Positions 13,001 through 24,655 of a stretch of DNA of 64,000 nt are shown here, piece by piece (the first letter of the stretch is position 1; every line of letters begins with the position of its first letter). The position numbers were made by a program, and so were the translations under genes. The notes beneath the pieces were generated by a model. The model did no database searches. It saw only the letters and a list, made by a program, of their open reading frames with translations, and was not told the origin of the DNA. Origin of the DNA: Pisaster brevispinus (Eukaryota > Echinodermata > Asteroidea > Forcipulatida > Asteriidae); contig JAMKCF010000011.1 of NCBI GenBank assembly GCA_023634235.1, forward strand, positions 8,537,218 to 8,601,217, given 5' to 3'.

Positions 13001-14340
13001 AAAAAAACCCAAAAGTGTATCCATAAAATTGTAGCCGTGGTTTACTGTTTTGTCAGGGTTTATTTTCTGCTAATGTAGACCATTAGTTGAACTCCTCTTT
13101 CTGCTAACTTAGTATTTCATACACGAAAGTGAGATACGATCCTCCTTGACAACATTGTACTGCGTGCTTAAATCGATTTAGTAGCTAAATCGAAATAATG
13201 ATAACTTGGTTTAGGTGACAGTACAATGGAACATGGCAGTATACGTGAAATACGGTAATTCTCGGAACAGGTGTGAGAACCAAGTAATTATTTAGCCTTC
13301 AGATACACCCCAACCCCTGTAAGCCCTACCCACACCCCCAAAGGGAGGAGGGGGAATAATAATAATACAAAAAAATAAAAAATAAATTATATAAAAAAAT
13401 TAAGTAAATAAATAAACTAGTTTTCATCAATAAAAAAACACCTGTTCCATGTCTTTAATTTAAACTGGTTGTAAATTTACACTTAATGGAAACTATTCCT
13501 GTGTGATGTCCACACTGTCTGGGCTCAAACAGTAAGTATCAGAATAGTGACTGAATTAGCTGCCTGAGGAAGTTCCTCCAACCCGTTGAACTTTTTTCAT
13601 TAATACACACCGGAGCAAACTAATAATATAATAATTTGTCGTGCCACCTTATTGAATCACCACTGAAGATTTCAAAGAAATTGGGTTGGAAACGAGGCTG
13701 GAGTATTCACACCCCCTTAACAAGCTCAGCTCAAACTTGCAAGGCTGTGTCTTGATGCGGTTAAGGAAACACGCGTCATAACACAATTTAATCTCGATAA
13801 TATTCACAGGCTGACAGGCCGTCACAAAGAGGACCCAAGTGAGCTGAAAGTGTCGGCTTTTTCAAGCTTCAAAGCACTTGGAATTAAGACAGGGACGTCG
13901 TTAAACAACGGCTTACGTGCCGTGCCTCCCTATTTAAAATCTCTAATTGAGTCTGTCGCGAGACATGATTTCATTTGAGCATTGTTGAAAAATCCCTTTC
14001 GGTATTCCTGAGTGCAAAACCAGCATCGAGACTTGATGCTTTGCGGGTGAAATATGAGTTCCCTGATGCAGTTGATGTCGTCCCAAATGGGAGATGCGGT
14101 ATTTATTATGCACGGCTCTTGTTGTTTCAAGTCCATCGCAAGTAAGGTCTATTATATTAGTTTTCACAGTGACATTCTGTTAAAACATAGACAAGCTTTC
14201 AGGCATTTTTAAAATAAATATTAACCATCCCAAGAAGAGGGCGGGAAGTCACATCGAATATGAAACCACAGTTGGGAAATAATTGTGTTTACCTGTGGAC
14301 GCTGGTGCTGCGGACATGGCCAGAGGAGGTGGTGGGAAGT
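7044..14340. other. Long stretch without a supported gene
   Basis: It contains an (AAAAT)n tract (about 8133-8175), an A/T-rich run (13353-13420) and scattered short frames. The largest, on the minus strand at 9213-9554 and on the plus strand at 8459-8722, lack domain features, a clear start context or splice sites. A 'CCTGAGGAAGTTCCTC' stem near 13574 is described under findings. A TGACGTCA site lies at about 11044. Confidence 0.5.
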
Positions 14341-14352
14341 ATTGAAAGCAGA

Positions 14353-14379
14353 TATAAAGTGGACTGACGTTCCTTGTCA
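14353..14379 (+). promoter_or_regulatory. Candidate TATA box and initiator
   Basis: TATAAA at 14353-14358 is followed 26 bp later by TTGTCAGT, an initiator-like motif with the A at 14379. The open frame starts at 14413. The spacing is what a metazoan core promoter would show, but such motifs also arise by chance in AT-rich DNA. Confidence 0.35.
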
Positions 14380-14412
14380 GTGGATTGCACGATTTTCATA
14401 TCACGTCTGATC

Positions 14413-14571
14413 ATGGATGCTATTTCAACATTACCCGTTGATCATTTTAGCAAAGTCAATTCAAATGTAGGACGCACGAGCGACTCGACTGTGCGGCCCC
14501 GAAATGTAGCCCGAGCACGTATGACAAGTCCTGACATGACTGAAGCCCCAAACATGTACCCTAACTGCTAA
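14413..14571 (+). CDS. Candidate 52-residue intronless ORF, function unknown
   Basis: The frame from ATG 14413 encodes 52 residues, starting MDAISTLPVDHF and ending at TAA 14569-14571. It is rich in Arg, Ser, Thr and Asn with one terminal Cys and no membrane segment. Support comes from context: TATA and initiator upstream (14353, 14379), a 5' leader of about 34 nt, and AATAAA at 14603 just after the stop. No family is recognised. It could be a chance frame, a retrocopy, or the first exon of a larger gene. Confidence 0.3.
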   Translation: MDAISTLPVDHFSKVNSNVGRTSDSTVRPRNVARARMTSPDMTEAPNMYPNC

Positions 14572-14602
14572 CCAGTTAAACTATGCATTGTCTGTAAAAA
14601 AA

Positions 14603-14608
14603 AATAAA
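14603..14608 (+). terminator. Possible polyadenylation signal of the small ORF
   Basis: AATAAA follows a run of A's 32 nt after the stop codon at 14571. AT-rich context makes this weak evidence on its own. Confidence 0.25.
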
Positions 14609-14611
14609 TAT

Positions 14612-15135
14612 TAATAATAATGCATTTGTTTAACACCAAGTTTTTTGAAACGATGGACCCCTAATACTTTGGTTAGGGGAGTCAGGCTACACCAATTGGT
14701 TCCCTGCAATAAAAATGGTTTTAACAGCAGGTTTCTGCTCAGCTATTTTACCAAAATAAATCCCGAAACATCAACTGTTCCGGTACGCAGATTGCTGAGC
14801 TCCGTTCTGACAGCCAATCATTGTTTTCCCACACAAAACATTTGAACCCAAATCATGCCTTACAACTGAAATAACCAGAGATAACCAGACGCCTGATGTT
14901 TCCGGTGTACTCGGTTGAGCTTCAAGGGCCTTGAAGAAGAGTGAAGAAGGCCTTGACAAGGGTCTGAAATAGCCCAGCATCGACTTCTGACTGTACCACC
15001 ATGGGCAAAGGAATATGAATAATGTGAACGCAGTTTTTGTGTTGAACATTTGTTCTTCTTTTTCTCCCTCTCCCGTTAGTTGTCTATGCACTGCCACTCG
15101 TTCTACTTTAGCTCAATCCCGAGGCATCCTGATAT
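14612..15135. other. No gene seen
   Basis: Only short frames on both strands, none with recognisable features. Confidence 0.5.
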
Positions 15136-15137
15136 AA

Positions 15138-15712
15138 GCAGACTCGTCTTCTGCTTTTGACAATATAAGATCACAATACCATGATATTTCGTCTCCGTTC
15201 CCTGGGACTAAAGGGTGATGCATTTAAATGGATTTCATATAACTTAGAGCAGAGCACAGTCGCCATCAACGGAATAATCTCAAAGCCTACTCAGCTCCTT
15301 TTTGGCGTTCCGCAAGGATCTATCCTCAGCCCACCGTTTTCACATCTACACCTCTTCAGTTTCTACAAGAGATATGTTGTAAACATACCTTCCTCGACCC
15401 AGTTTGAGATTATGAAACAAACTAATTTCTTGATCTAATTCTTCATCAGGTGATAACAGCTTTGTTTCGTGAGCACCAAAGCTATGGGATGATCTCCCCA
15501 ATCAACTCTCTACACTCGACACCTTACAGATCTTCAACAGCTCGTTTAAGACTCATTTCTCCGAATCGGCTCACATGAAGTCATTCTACTTGTCAGCTCT
15601 TCATGAAATTCTGTGAACTCTTTTGTACAAAATTTGTTCCTCACTTTGATAAGTGCCTCGGATTAGGCAACTATGGCGCTCTACAAATGCCTGATGATTG
15701 ATTGATTGATAT
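15138..15712 (+). pseudogene. Truncated, internally deleted LINE (CR1/L2-like) reverse transcriptase fragment
   Basis: A non-LTR retrotransposon remnant. Reverse transcriptase motif A is visible as SSAFDNI at 15147-15167, then the frame shifts by one base and continues as DHNTMIFRLRSLGLKGD. Motif B is FGVPQGSILSP near 15301-15333. The catalytic FADD motif that should follow is missing: after about 15340 the sequence jumps to the C-terminal end, readable as APKLWDDLPNQL (15475-15510) behind an in-frame TGA, and ends at a stop at 15615-15617. The 3' end has 'ggcgctctacaaatgcctga' followed by (TGAT)n at 15692-15711, the tail style of CR1/L2-clade LINEs. The combined frameshift, stops and deletion make it dead. 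The clade is inferred from motif style, not a search. Confidence 0.85.
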
Positions 15713-15815
15713 CGTAAAGATCGAACAGCCTACTCCCATCTGAAATATTCCACAGGGTGCTTGAAAAGGCGCCAATTCTGTTCTATGACCCGTGCTTACA
15801 TTTTAAAGGTATTAC

Positions 15816-15851
15816 CATGGAGCTATAAAACAGCTATTTTATAGCTCCATG
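15816..15851. repeat. 15-bp perfect hairpin
   Basis: CATGGAGCTATAAAA pairs with TTTTATAGCTCCATG around the 6-base loop CAGCTA. It is preceded by 'ttttaaaggtattac'. A similar CATGGAGGTA hairpin lies at 21270, suggesting a short inverted-repeat element family. Confidence 0.85.
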
Positions 15852-15859
15852 TATAATAT

Positions 15860-17420
15860 ACAGTATACAAAATACACTGTGTATGTTGACCTCGCGAGAG
15901 CGTTTAGCGAAAATTATCTGGACTTCCGGGCATCTTAAATAGCAACTTTACTCGGGGTTTTGTGGCAATTGTTTTTGAAAATATTTGTATTGTGATGTTT
16001 TAATAAATTTCACCCATTGAAAATGGTTTGAATTAAAAAAAGGAGCTAAATTTAGAAGTTGCAATTTGTAATTGTAAATCTTGGAAGAATATTATTACTA
16101 TTATAAAAATTGTTTAAACTGACCTTATTTTCCGCTTCACTTTTGACCGCGAAGAACAAGCAATTAAATGGCGATCGCAGTGATCATACTAACTAGAGCA
16201 AGCTGCTATACGGTACGGTACTCAAACTGCGCGAAACTGGGACGTCGTTGTCCCGGCGACTCCATGCAATGTCACTTAAAATCCATGCAACACAGGGTCT
16301 GTTTTTTGCGCTAAGTAACAAAACATTTATTAAATCGGGATATAAATATCCCGATTTAGAATAGTACCTAACTTTGATTTTTAGTGCAGCCCACACGGTT
16401 TGCGTAACACAGTCGTCGCAAATTCGCAATTTGACACTTCGAGCCAACATTTTCTCTGTTTTCTCAAGTTTCCAGATTTTATCATAATCTTATTTATGAC
16501 ATTGTAAGTTTTAACTGTCAACATTCCACCAATATGTTTTTGGGGTGGAAAAAAGTGATGTGAAAATAATAAAAATCACACAAATTTGCACCCACGTTAA
16601 TCTCCCATAGCTGGTGGCTCACAGGTGCCAGGAAGCTCAATGGTGACATTACCGTTGCGAGACTTACACGGTCTATAGTCGCAGGCAGTGTTAATGTTCT
16701 GTGGGATCAACCATTTATTATACGAGAAATAACAAACTTGTGAAAATTTTTGCTTAATCCTTAGTCTAAGTTAGAAGAAAAGAGAAAAACCATGACAAAT
16801 GTTTACCATATAAAACACATTGTCCTTAACTGTTTTTTTAACAACCAAAATCATCTGTTGTTTTTTAAATTTGTTTGTTTACTTATTTTTGAGTGTGTAG
16901 GATTCTTGGGTTTTCAAATACAGTTTTGTCGAATGTGACTTCATTTCAGTGGGAAATGTTTCACTGAAAAAAAAGTTCTAGGAACTTCATAATACGCCTT
17001 CAGACATACAATTAATCATACAGCTAATAATACCTTTGTTCACTGATCTCTTATAATTGATAAAAGTGAAGCCAGTGTATTAGCCCATAGTGAAAAGCCT
17101 ATACTTGCTGGTTTCGTGAAGAATGAATCCCAAATGGAAAACTTATACTTGTTAACGAATACGGACAAACTGACACTCCTCTTTCAGTACCTAATAAGTT
17201 AGATAATTGTAGTGTCCTTTTGTTGACAACAGAATACTTGTAATACACAAAATTCACACAAAACAGTTTTCCCCTTCTATTAGGAGATACACCCCAGTCA
17301 TATCATGGTCAGACGTATAGCAAAACCCGTTGCGACACATCTATTTGGCAATCGAATTTGTTCTTGGTAGGCAAAGATTAATCGATGTGGACTTTGACTT
17401 GCATTAATGCTAACACAGCA
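15860..17420. other. No gene seen; one palindrome
   Basis: The only structure noted is a 28-bp palindrome, TAAATCGGGATAT pairing with ATATCCCGATTTA (16331-16358). Open frames here are short and featureless. Confidence 0.5.
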
Positions 17421-17424
17421 GAAT

Positions 17425-17450
17425 TGAAAAAAAAAAAAAAAAAAAAAAAA
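17425..17450. repeat. Poly-A tract
   Basis: About 26 consecutive A's. No retroelement body was recognised on either side. Confidence 0.9.
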
Positions 17451-17454
17451 CTTT

Positions 17455-18390
17455 ACCAAGAGAATTGCATTGCCCGATGATGTAAATCAAATCTACTTCA
17501 GCAAAAGATGTGTCCAAAACCGGTGTAAATATTTGATAGAATACGTTGGCAAGCGGCACTAAACCGAAGAACAAAATACTTTCAGTAATTTCCCCCAAAT
17601 CAGTCTCAAGAATCTGATATAGTAAATTGCTGATTGATCATCAATGTCCATTATGACAGTGAATAAGCGATTTGTTTTTCTCCGAATGTTTATTGACAGA
17701 TTCTGTTTCAAAACGAAAAACATGCGAACAAAATATTGCATTATGCCATAGACGATGCACATTCGTACATGGCTGATGGCATAAATTAATGGCGGAATCC
17801 CAAAATTAATTCATTATTAGTTTTTAATTAACTGATTCTAATCAATGGCGGATTTTGTCCTGCAACATATTAAACACAAGCTTGTAACTTTCTCGAATTT
17901 ATAAAACTGGCCGGTTAAAATTAAATATATTAATTTGGGTCAAATCGGCCCGGCATCTTTAAACTTTAAAGTTTTAAGAGACTAAGCTCTGCCCTTTGTC
18001 TTTCTTAAAGAACACTTTGTGTTGAATCAATGACACTTTGCATAATAGAAACCGAGGGTGGATGAACTCCAACTTCCAGTTCAATTAAAACCCACATTTA
18101 TTTCCATACAAAGTGAAAAATTTTCAATTATTGTCAGAATTATACTTTAAAATCACCGGGAAAAGTATAATGTGACATGGGTATGGAGGTGTCTATTTGA
18201 ATGAAGCCGATGTTTGTGGCGAGATGCCCGGTGGATAGACATACACAGAAAATGAATAGGCACGGAAAACACACGGATTTGTTGGATCAAGACAGAACCA
18301 ACACATGGAAATAGAGACAACCTTAGTACAAAACGTGAAAAGGAGAAAGAAAAAAAGGAAAAAAAACCACACAAAAACACCCACAACAAC
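17455..18390. other. No gene seen
   Basis: Ordinary AT-rich sequence with only short frames. Confidence 0.5.
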
Positions 18391-18473
18391 AACAAGAACA
18401 GCAAACAACAAACAACATCAACAACAGCAGCAGCAGCAGCAACAACAACAACAGCAACAGCAACAGCAACAGC

Positions 18474-18513
<40 letters not shown>
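18386..18513. repeat. (CAA/CAG)n microsatellite
   Basis: Mixed CAA, CAG and AAC triplets. Translations give poly-Q on one strand and poly-L/V on the other. They have no non-repetitive coding context and are not called as genes. Confidence 0.95.
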
Positions 18514-18515
18514 TA

Positions 18516-19700
18516 AACCTGAAAAACAATTGAAAAGGAAACTGAAAATTGGGAAACGAGATCTTGTGTAGAGCTATGCACGTTACCCCCGACGTTCCTA
18601 TATCAGTATATTCCCCCTTCAATTAAAAAGTACAGGTAGATTACATTAACAAGGTCAGGTTGCTGGTATGTCACGCATTATTAAAGCTGACAAAACAGCA
18701 TTGTGTTTGAGAAACGGCTATACACATTGACTCGCCAGTGATCCAATTGCTGCTGGATCAAAGGATGAGCTCAACTTCCAATAAGACCCATAATCAAATT
18801 GGGTTTTCTTTGGCTTTCAGTCCCAACTCTATCCGCAGGGCGCCGTTTTTATTCAATCAAAATCTTCGTTTTCTCTGCACGTCGTGCCCATATTTCTCAC
18901 AAAGTTAAAATCCGTGCGTCTCTGGTCAACTTCAAAGCATGCACATAATAATGGTTAGATTGAAAATATTTAACGTTCATGGATTTCCAAAAACTTTCAT
19001 GATATACACCAGAATGTAATGTTGGGAAACTTTCCCTAAAATTTGCTCCTCTAAAACGATGAAGTATTTGATAAGGGTTAGCTTTGATCTTGCGAGTCCG
19101 AAATTAGCTTAAACTTACAGAGGTTTTTTAAAATTTTTATAATTACATTCATATGTAGGGACACAACAAAGGGTGCACACTGGTAGTTGGCAATTACCAA
19201 TGTTGGCCACTAATTTTGGATCTTTTGTGAACTGTACAGATTGACACAACTCATTATTCATCTACCGTTTATGCAAACCAACTATAATAGAGAAGAAGTG
19301 AGAAATGGACGTGACCTATGATTTCCTGTTGTTTAAAGTTTGTTGATTACCCAACAAAAAGTCCGAGTGCAAAGCCATTATTTTGTCATGGTATTGATTG
19401 TTTGTCCTAGGAATAATTTGGTATGATGTGTTTCCATGTTTTCATGAACACGAACGGAAATAAACTTCGTATTTTGTATCAAAAAAACCTAAATCTGTAT
19501 TTTATAAAAAAAAATAATAAAACAAAAACCACACTTGGTGTCTTCATTGTCTCTTGACACAAAGTCAACCGTTCTTAGCGAGACTGATTATGTGTTACAA
19601 GAGTAACGCGGGAGTTGAAAGAGTTTGAAAATTGCTGCATCCCCTAAACATTTAACGATTTGAGTAATCAATACGAACAAAGCTGACAAAAACGCATAGA
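18516..19700. other. No gene seen
   Basis: No tandem array, SINE box or credible exon was noticed. Confidence 0.5.
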
Positions 19701-19703
19701 AAC

Positions 19704-19960
19704 ATGGACAGTGACAGTCGATGGAGGTTCTATCGCTCGGGGCACATCGGACTGATTGCTTGTGTTCCTTACATTTCACAGTATTTAAAAAGAATGGTTT
19801 TTGTAGCTCTTTTTCTTGGTAAAACAATCCACAGAAGACTGGAGGGGAGACTGGGAACGTGCTTTCAGTCCAACTTTAGGCCTACGAATTTGATGGATGT
19901 GGTCATTTGTGAGTATTGTCTAACATCGATTGATGCAAACTTTCACTTCCTTAAAGAACA
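19704..19960 (+). CDS. Candidate first exon ending at a strong splice donor, unknown protein
   Basis: ATG 19704 lies in a good initiation context (AAACATGG). The frame runs about 85 codons to the donor AAAG|GTAAGT (GT at 19961-19962), which would be phase 2. The peptide starts MDSDSRWRFY and contains a moderately hydrophobic stretch (roughly residues 15-38) and a CEYC pair near residue 72. No domain is recognised, and no matching downstream exon was found. It may be a chance frame. Confidence 0.2.
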
Positions 19961-19965
19961 AAGGT

Positions 19966-20655
19966 AAGTCAGTGGGATAAATGACATTCTTTCGAGGCTT
20001 CTTTTTGAGAAACTGTTGGAATTCATTGAGCAATAAGCCACTCAAGCTACTGGACCACAATGGAAGAGACGCGAAATTAAAAGAAGCAGAGAGAGTATTC
20101 TGATGAAAGTGTTTATCATGAGTTTTTTCGCCGCAGAATTTGTATACGTACGAAAACGAGCACATACACATGGGATGTCTAAAGAGATGGGAAGATAAGC
20201 AAGCACTGAAAATTAATACACAGGCATATAGCGTTGTTTATACATGTACATGACTATAGCATTTTATCTAGGCCTATATATCGTTTATAGGCCTATAGCG
20301 GTATAATAAAACTTATGCGAGTTTGAATTGAATTGCAATTGAATTGCTACAAATATTATAGCGTGGTGTTTTCCGCACAACAATATATTTCTTTTAGTGA
20401 TTGCATGATGTTCAAGTAAAGTAGATGAGGCGGGAAAAACAACGAAAGATTTTTGGACTCAAACGTTTCGACCGATGCTCTCTTAAGGGAACAACTGACA
20501 CTAGTCGATGGCACTGTGATATCCCAAATGTTGATAACAATTTGATTCGAACTAATCGGATTGAAACAATTCACATTGGAAGACAAGACAACACATTTAA
20601 ATTTGTATACGGGTTACTAATTTAATTTGGGGTAGAACAAAAGAGACCGCCAACA
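19966..20655. other. No gene seen
   Basis: Includes a 'TAGGCCTATA' palindromic patch (20266-20305) and a degenerate CGTTTCGACC stem region (20461-20513) noted under findings. Confidence 0.5.
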
Positions 20656-20657
20656 TA

Positions 20658-20755
20658 GGGCTAGATTACTCTGTTGGTAAAGCACCGGCACGTTAAATTG
20701 GGGGTCGTTGGTTCAAATCCCGCTGTAATTATTTTTTCTTTCTTCAACCCCAAGT
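20658..20755 (+). mobile_element. tRNA-derived SINE fragment
   Basis: The A-box region is a degraded TAGATTACTCTGTTGGTAAA with AGCACC, and the B box is GGTTCAAATCC at 20710-20720. An internal 'ggcacgttaaattgggggtcg' stands where the anticodon arm would be, followed by 'tctttcttcaaccccaagtt'. The tRNA fold is degenerate, so a SINE copy is likelier than a functional tRNA gene. Confidence 0.7.
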
Positions 20756-20839
20756 TACTTAGTTTACCCAGTCAGTTTCCCTTGTGTGTTACTATTTTAT
20801 CAAAGAGTTCACTTTGAGTAAATTTTGTAACTGTCCGTG

Positions 20840-21130
20840 TTGTTAGTACTCGTACTCACACTCGAGTACTTCTCGAGTACTACTCGAGTAGTACAAATAA
20901 TCAACTGAAAAACAGTCTGCACTCGGGGAAATGTACTCGATACACAACTAAAAATGTAGCCTACCCAGAATCCGATTTTGAGTTCGCGTGGTCAAAATAA
21001 CAGTCCGGCATGCATTTAACGTGAGAAATAGACGAATAAAGCTGAAAAAAATTGAAGATGTGAATGATGCATTCACGTGTGGTAGATATATTATCGGTAA
21101 TTGATACTCGACTGAAAAGTGCCTAATTAC
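20840..21130. repeat. ACTCGAGT-rich dispersed repeat, copy 1
   Basis: Repeated GTACTCG and the palindrome ACTCGAGT (20860-20890), then sporadic ACTCG. Similar composition, plus a shared 'gtcaaaataaca' string, occurs at 60700-61230. Confidence 0.5.
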
Positions 21131-21267
21131 ACAACAATGGTAACTATTGTTCTAATCGACACGGAAATTATTTCCGTCATTCAAAAAGATTGTGTTTCAC
21201 TCCAACCCAATCCATCTTGTCCCGTTAGGCGGAGAGAAGCAAGCAGTCGTGGAATCGTGTATATTGA

Positions 21268-21304
21268 ACCATGGAGGTAGAAATATTTCTATTTCTACCT
21301 TCAT
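21268..21304. repeat. CATGGAGGTAGAAAT hairpin
   Basis: CATGGAGGTAGAAATA faces TATTTCTACCTTCATG around a very short loop, with flanking 'ttgaac' and 'gattgaac'. It is structurally like the 15816 hairpin. Confidence 0.7.
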
Positions 21305-21309
21305 GATTG

Positions 21310-22205
21310 AACCCACCATTGCATATGATTAAACCACACACACAACTTCCCCAAAACGTGGCCAACTAGTTTAGTTATTTTTGAGACGGGTTAAAAACAA
21401 ATCAAGTGGTACTAAATTATTCTACCCGGTATACTCAGCCAATAATAGACGGACCACCCCTTTAATAAAACTAAAACAAAACTAGCTTACCTTGTGTATA
21501 CGACTTAAAATTTCCTGAGTCCAAACTATGCTTGAGTGTAAAGACTAGTGTTGGAAGTTCACAAGGACCGTGGAGCACATAGCAGTAGAGTAACATTGGC
21601 AAGACACGGTGAAATCAACAATGATCCAGCAACCCTCATGGTGAATGGTGATAGTGGCGCGAGCACGTATATACACAGTTGCCCTACCATAGAGATATTG
21701 TGATTAAGACGACGCCGGTTAGATTTCCCCGTCACGCATACACACCACTTGGCTGCGTATGGACGTCTCCTCGCTGCTGCATTAGTCTCAGCCAAGTCAA
21801 TTACGTAGAATGCCGCTTTGGGGACGTGTTACTGATTGTATTGCCCCGTTTTCTGGCTGAGCCAGGTGGAGACGTCACGTGACCAATACGATAAGGCAAA
21901 TAGCCAGAAATGTTATACGTCGCCTTGGCGCAAGTTTGCCTGTTGTGCCAGAAACGGCTTTGTTGTCAGAAAACATGTTAGTATGTCACACATTTGGAGG
22001 TCGCAGAACAGACGAAGCGTAACGTCCGTGGACGTTAATTGAAGATGACATCCACGGATATTATGATGACGGTATAAAATATGCAAACATGTGTTAACTT
22101 AATATGCTCTCTCATGTGGAGGTGTCTGCTAAAATATATTCCAATGCATTCTAACACACATCCATGCCTACGCATATTTAGCTAATTTCATTAAACAATG
22201 CTTAA
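21310..22205. other. No gene seen
   Basis: Short frames on both strands between 21559 and 22042 show no recognisable features. Confidence 0.5.
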
Positions 22206-22207
22206 CA

Positions 22208-22530
22208 ACAGATTTCCATATTAGAAACAATTCGATTTTCCCGACAATAGGACATGCTGAAATAGTGTAGACTGAAAATTTAAAACATTGGTTGACTAGC
22301 AAAAACCTAGAAGACTTCCTCATTGCACGAAAATACTCCACTTAAGAATTTAGGCTTGTCTTGGCTAGACAAAGGATTTCCATCTTGGAAACAATTCTAT
22401 TTTCCCGACAATGGGATATGTCTATACAGTGTAAGGTGTATTTTGAAAACACCCAAGGACTTCAAGAAACCTAAAAGATGCACCCTTGCACAAGAAATTC
22501 TCCACTTGAGACGTGTCTTGGCTTTATGTA
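22208..22530. repeat. Tandem duplication of about 165 bp, diverged
   Basis: 'gatttccatattagaaacaa' with 'ttttcccgacaatagga' (22210-22250) recurs at about 22375-22415. The similarity continues through 'ttgcac(g/a)a(g)aaa.tctccactta/tgag' and 'tgtcttggct'. The open frame here only reflects the duplication. Confidence 0.75.
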
Positions 22531-22534
22531 GAGC

Positions 22535-24645
22535 TTATGAATAACCACACATTAGAGTACACATTACTGTAACTTCTAATCCATCCCTTGATGTAGGATA
22601 TGGTACAGAAGAATGTTATGTTTTATCCATTTCAGTTTAAAAGAAAATCAAATTGTACAAACGTAACTTTGATGTCGTCTCTGTCTTTTTTTAAACTAAT
22701 TTTTTTTTGGATAACGAAACAAACTAACATGCATTTGCGACGTCATTTCAGTGTTTACGAAACAAAAGGGGAGAAATACAATTATTATGACGTCGTTCAG
22801 TGTTGTTGTTTGTAAAAGAAACGAAGACGGGAAAAAACGTAACGATAATCTTACGTTAGCAAGCACATCCACGCACACTGTGAATTAATACGAGATTCTG
22901 AGTACGGTGTACGTTACTGATGTCATTAACAGACGACCTCATTCTGACGACATTACTCCAAGAGAAAGAACCCACTCAATCTGATCAACAACCACGACAA
23001 ACCACCCACTCTACTACGGCCACCCGTCCTACATTTTTGTTCATTCACATAATCATTGTCAGAAGGCAAAGGTCTGCATTCTGGTGTTTTGTACTTGTTT
23101 TCAAGCCTACTTAAGCTGCAAAAGGTCGTTGATTTGTTGAAGAATGGAGTTGATGTTTATTTTTTTCTTCAACTTGTTTCAAAACAATGTTTCAGAACCG
23201 CAAATGATTTTGTAAGATCGCTACCTTGTAAAAATGGTAGTTATTTTACAACACCGGTGTGGTTTTTTTTAATACAAAACTGCGAGTCCGTAGTTCATAG
23301 GCACGATGTATATAAACATACATATAATGAACGGCTAATAAAGATTATAACCAATAAAACAGATGGCAAAGTTCCAGAGAAATCATTATGCTCGATATGA
23401 TTTCAAATTAGAAAAAAGAGAGTCTCACTTGTGTGTCGCATCGGCTCTAGCATCTACGCAAAATATCAATCAAATATAAAACTTTTGAAAGGGTTTTTCA
23501 CCGGACGCTAAAAATGTGTACAAGTTTTGTCTGCTTGTTTTTGTTGTATCACGGCCGGTTCTCAAATTTGTTACATCACAGCGTACACTATGAAATAAAA
23601 ACTAGAAGAAGTAATACTGCAAAAAGTGGAAATGGCCTCATGGTTCGAACCTACCAGGGTTTTTTGCTCAAAAGATTACTACGTCGCCGATTCCAATAAG
23701 CACTTAATGCGAACCAAAGAGAGACTGTTCGTCTGAGTACAGTGAGACTTAAGACAATTCGCCTCCAGTCTATTCAACCCTATGGTCTGAACATCCATGA
23801 AGGAAATTATCAATAAATTTTATATTAGTTTTTGCCTTGTCCCCCCCCCCCATACGGTGTTTAACTCAAAAATTCTAAACCTTTCTCATTTCCCTCTGGT
23901 TGTTTTTCTTTTGTGTTTCTAATAAACTTTGTTGTTACACCAGCCAATTCCTTCTACCCCTCTTTGTCACGGTTCTTGTTACGATTGTCTTCAGACATCA
24001 ATTGTTTCTTTTGACTGGATTCGGTACCTTTTCACTATTTACCACTAACACGTATACTTGTAAGTGTGTAGCATTGCAGAAAGAACCTAGGATGGAAATG
24101 TGAGGCCATTAAAAAAAAATACATTTGTAACTATTTGGTTCAGGCAGTTTTTAATACGTTCAGCTAATTCCTTCCCCCCTCTTGTTTTCCCTAATTAGTT
24201 GTAGTTACAAAATAAAACTAGAGGCTCACGGTGGGGGAGGGGGATCGTCTGATTTCAGTTTAGAGGTTCGGTCAATCTGTTTTCGAAATTTGTGCTGAAC
24301 GAGAATGTATGTCGGATGAGGTCGACCGTAGCATTTCAATGCTATCGTCTTACACGTGGGAAATTAAACATTCTTACAGATCGCATTAGGAGGTGCTGGA
24401 TGATGAGGCGTAGATTATCCTCTGGCTACTTCTAATCCTACTTATCTTAAAAGAGCCATCACAGATTGTATTTAGCAGTACCGGTAAATCGAGGACTTCT
24501 CTTTGTTTCCCCATTGTTTAGGGCTTAGTCTTTTTAGCGAGGTCCACACCGATTTTGACCACGAAAGCGAAGCGTCTTTACCATGCCCGATATGGGGCAG
24601 AGGGTATCCCCCAAATGTTCACAAACTTTAACACACTATTTTCTA
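22535..24645. other. No gene seen
   Basis: It holds a C-run (about 23841-23850) and short frames only. Confidence 0.5.
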
Positions 24646-24655
24646 CAGTAGCTCA

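Noticed and set aside
18153..18622. Poly-Gln and poly-Val/Leu frames
   Set aside because: Produced by the CAA/CAG microsatellite.
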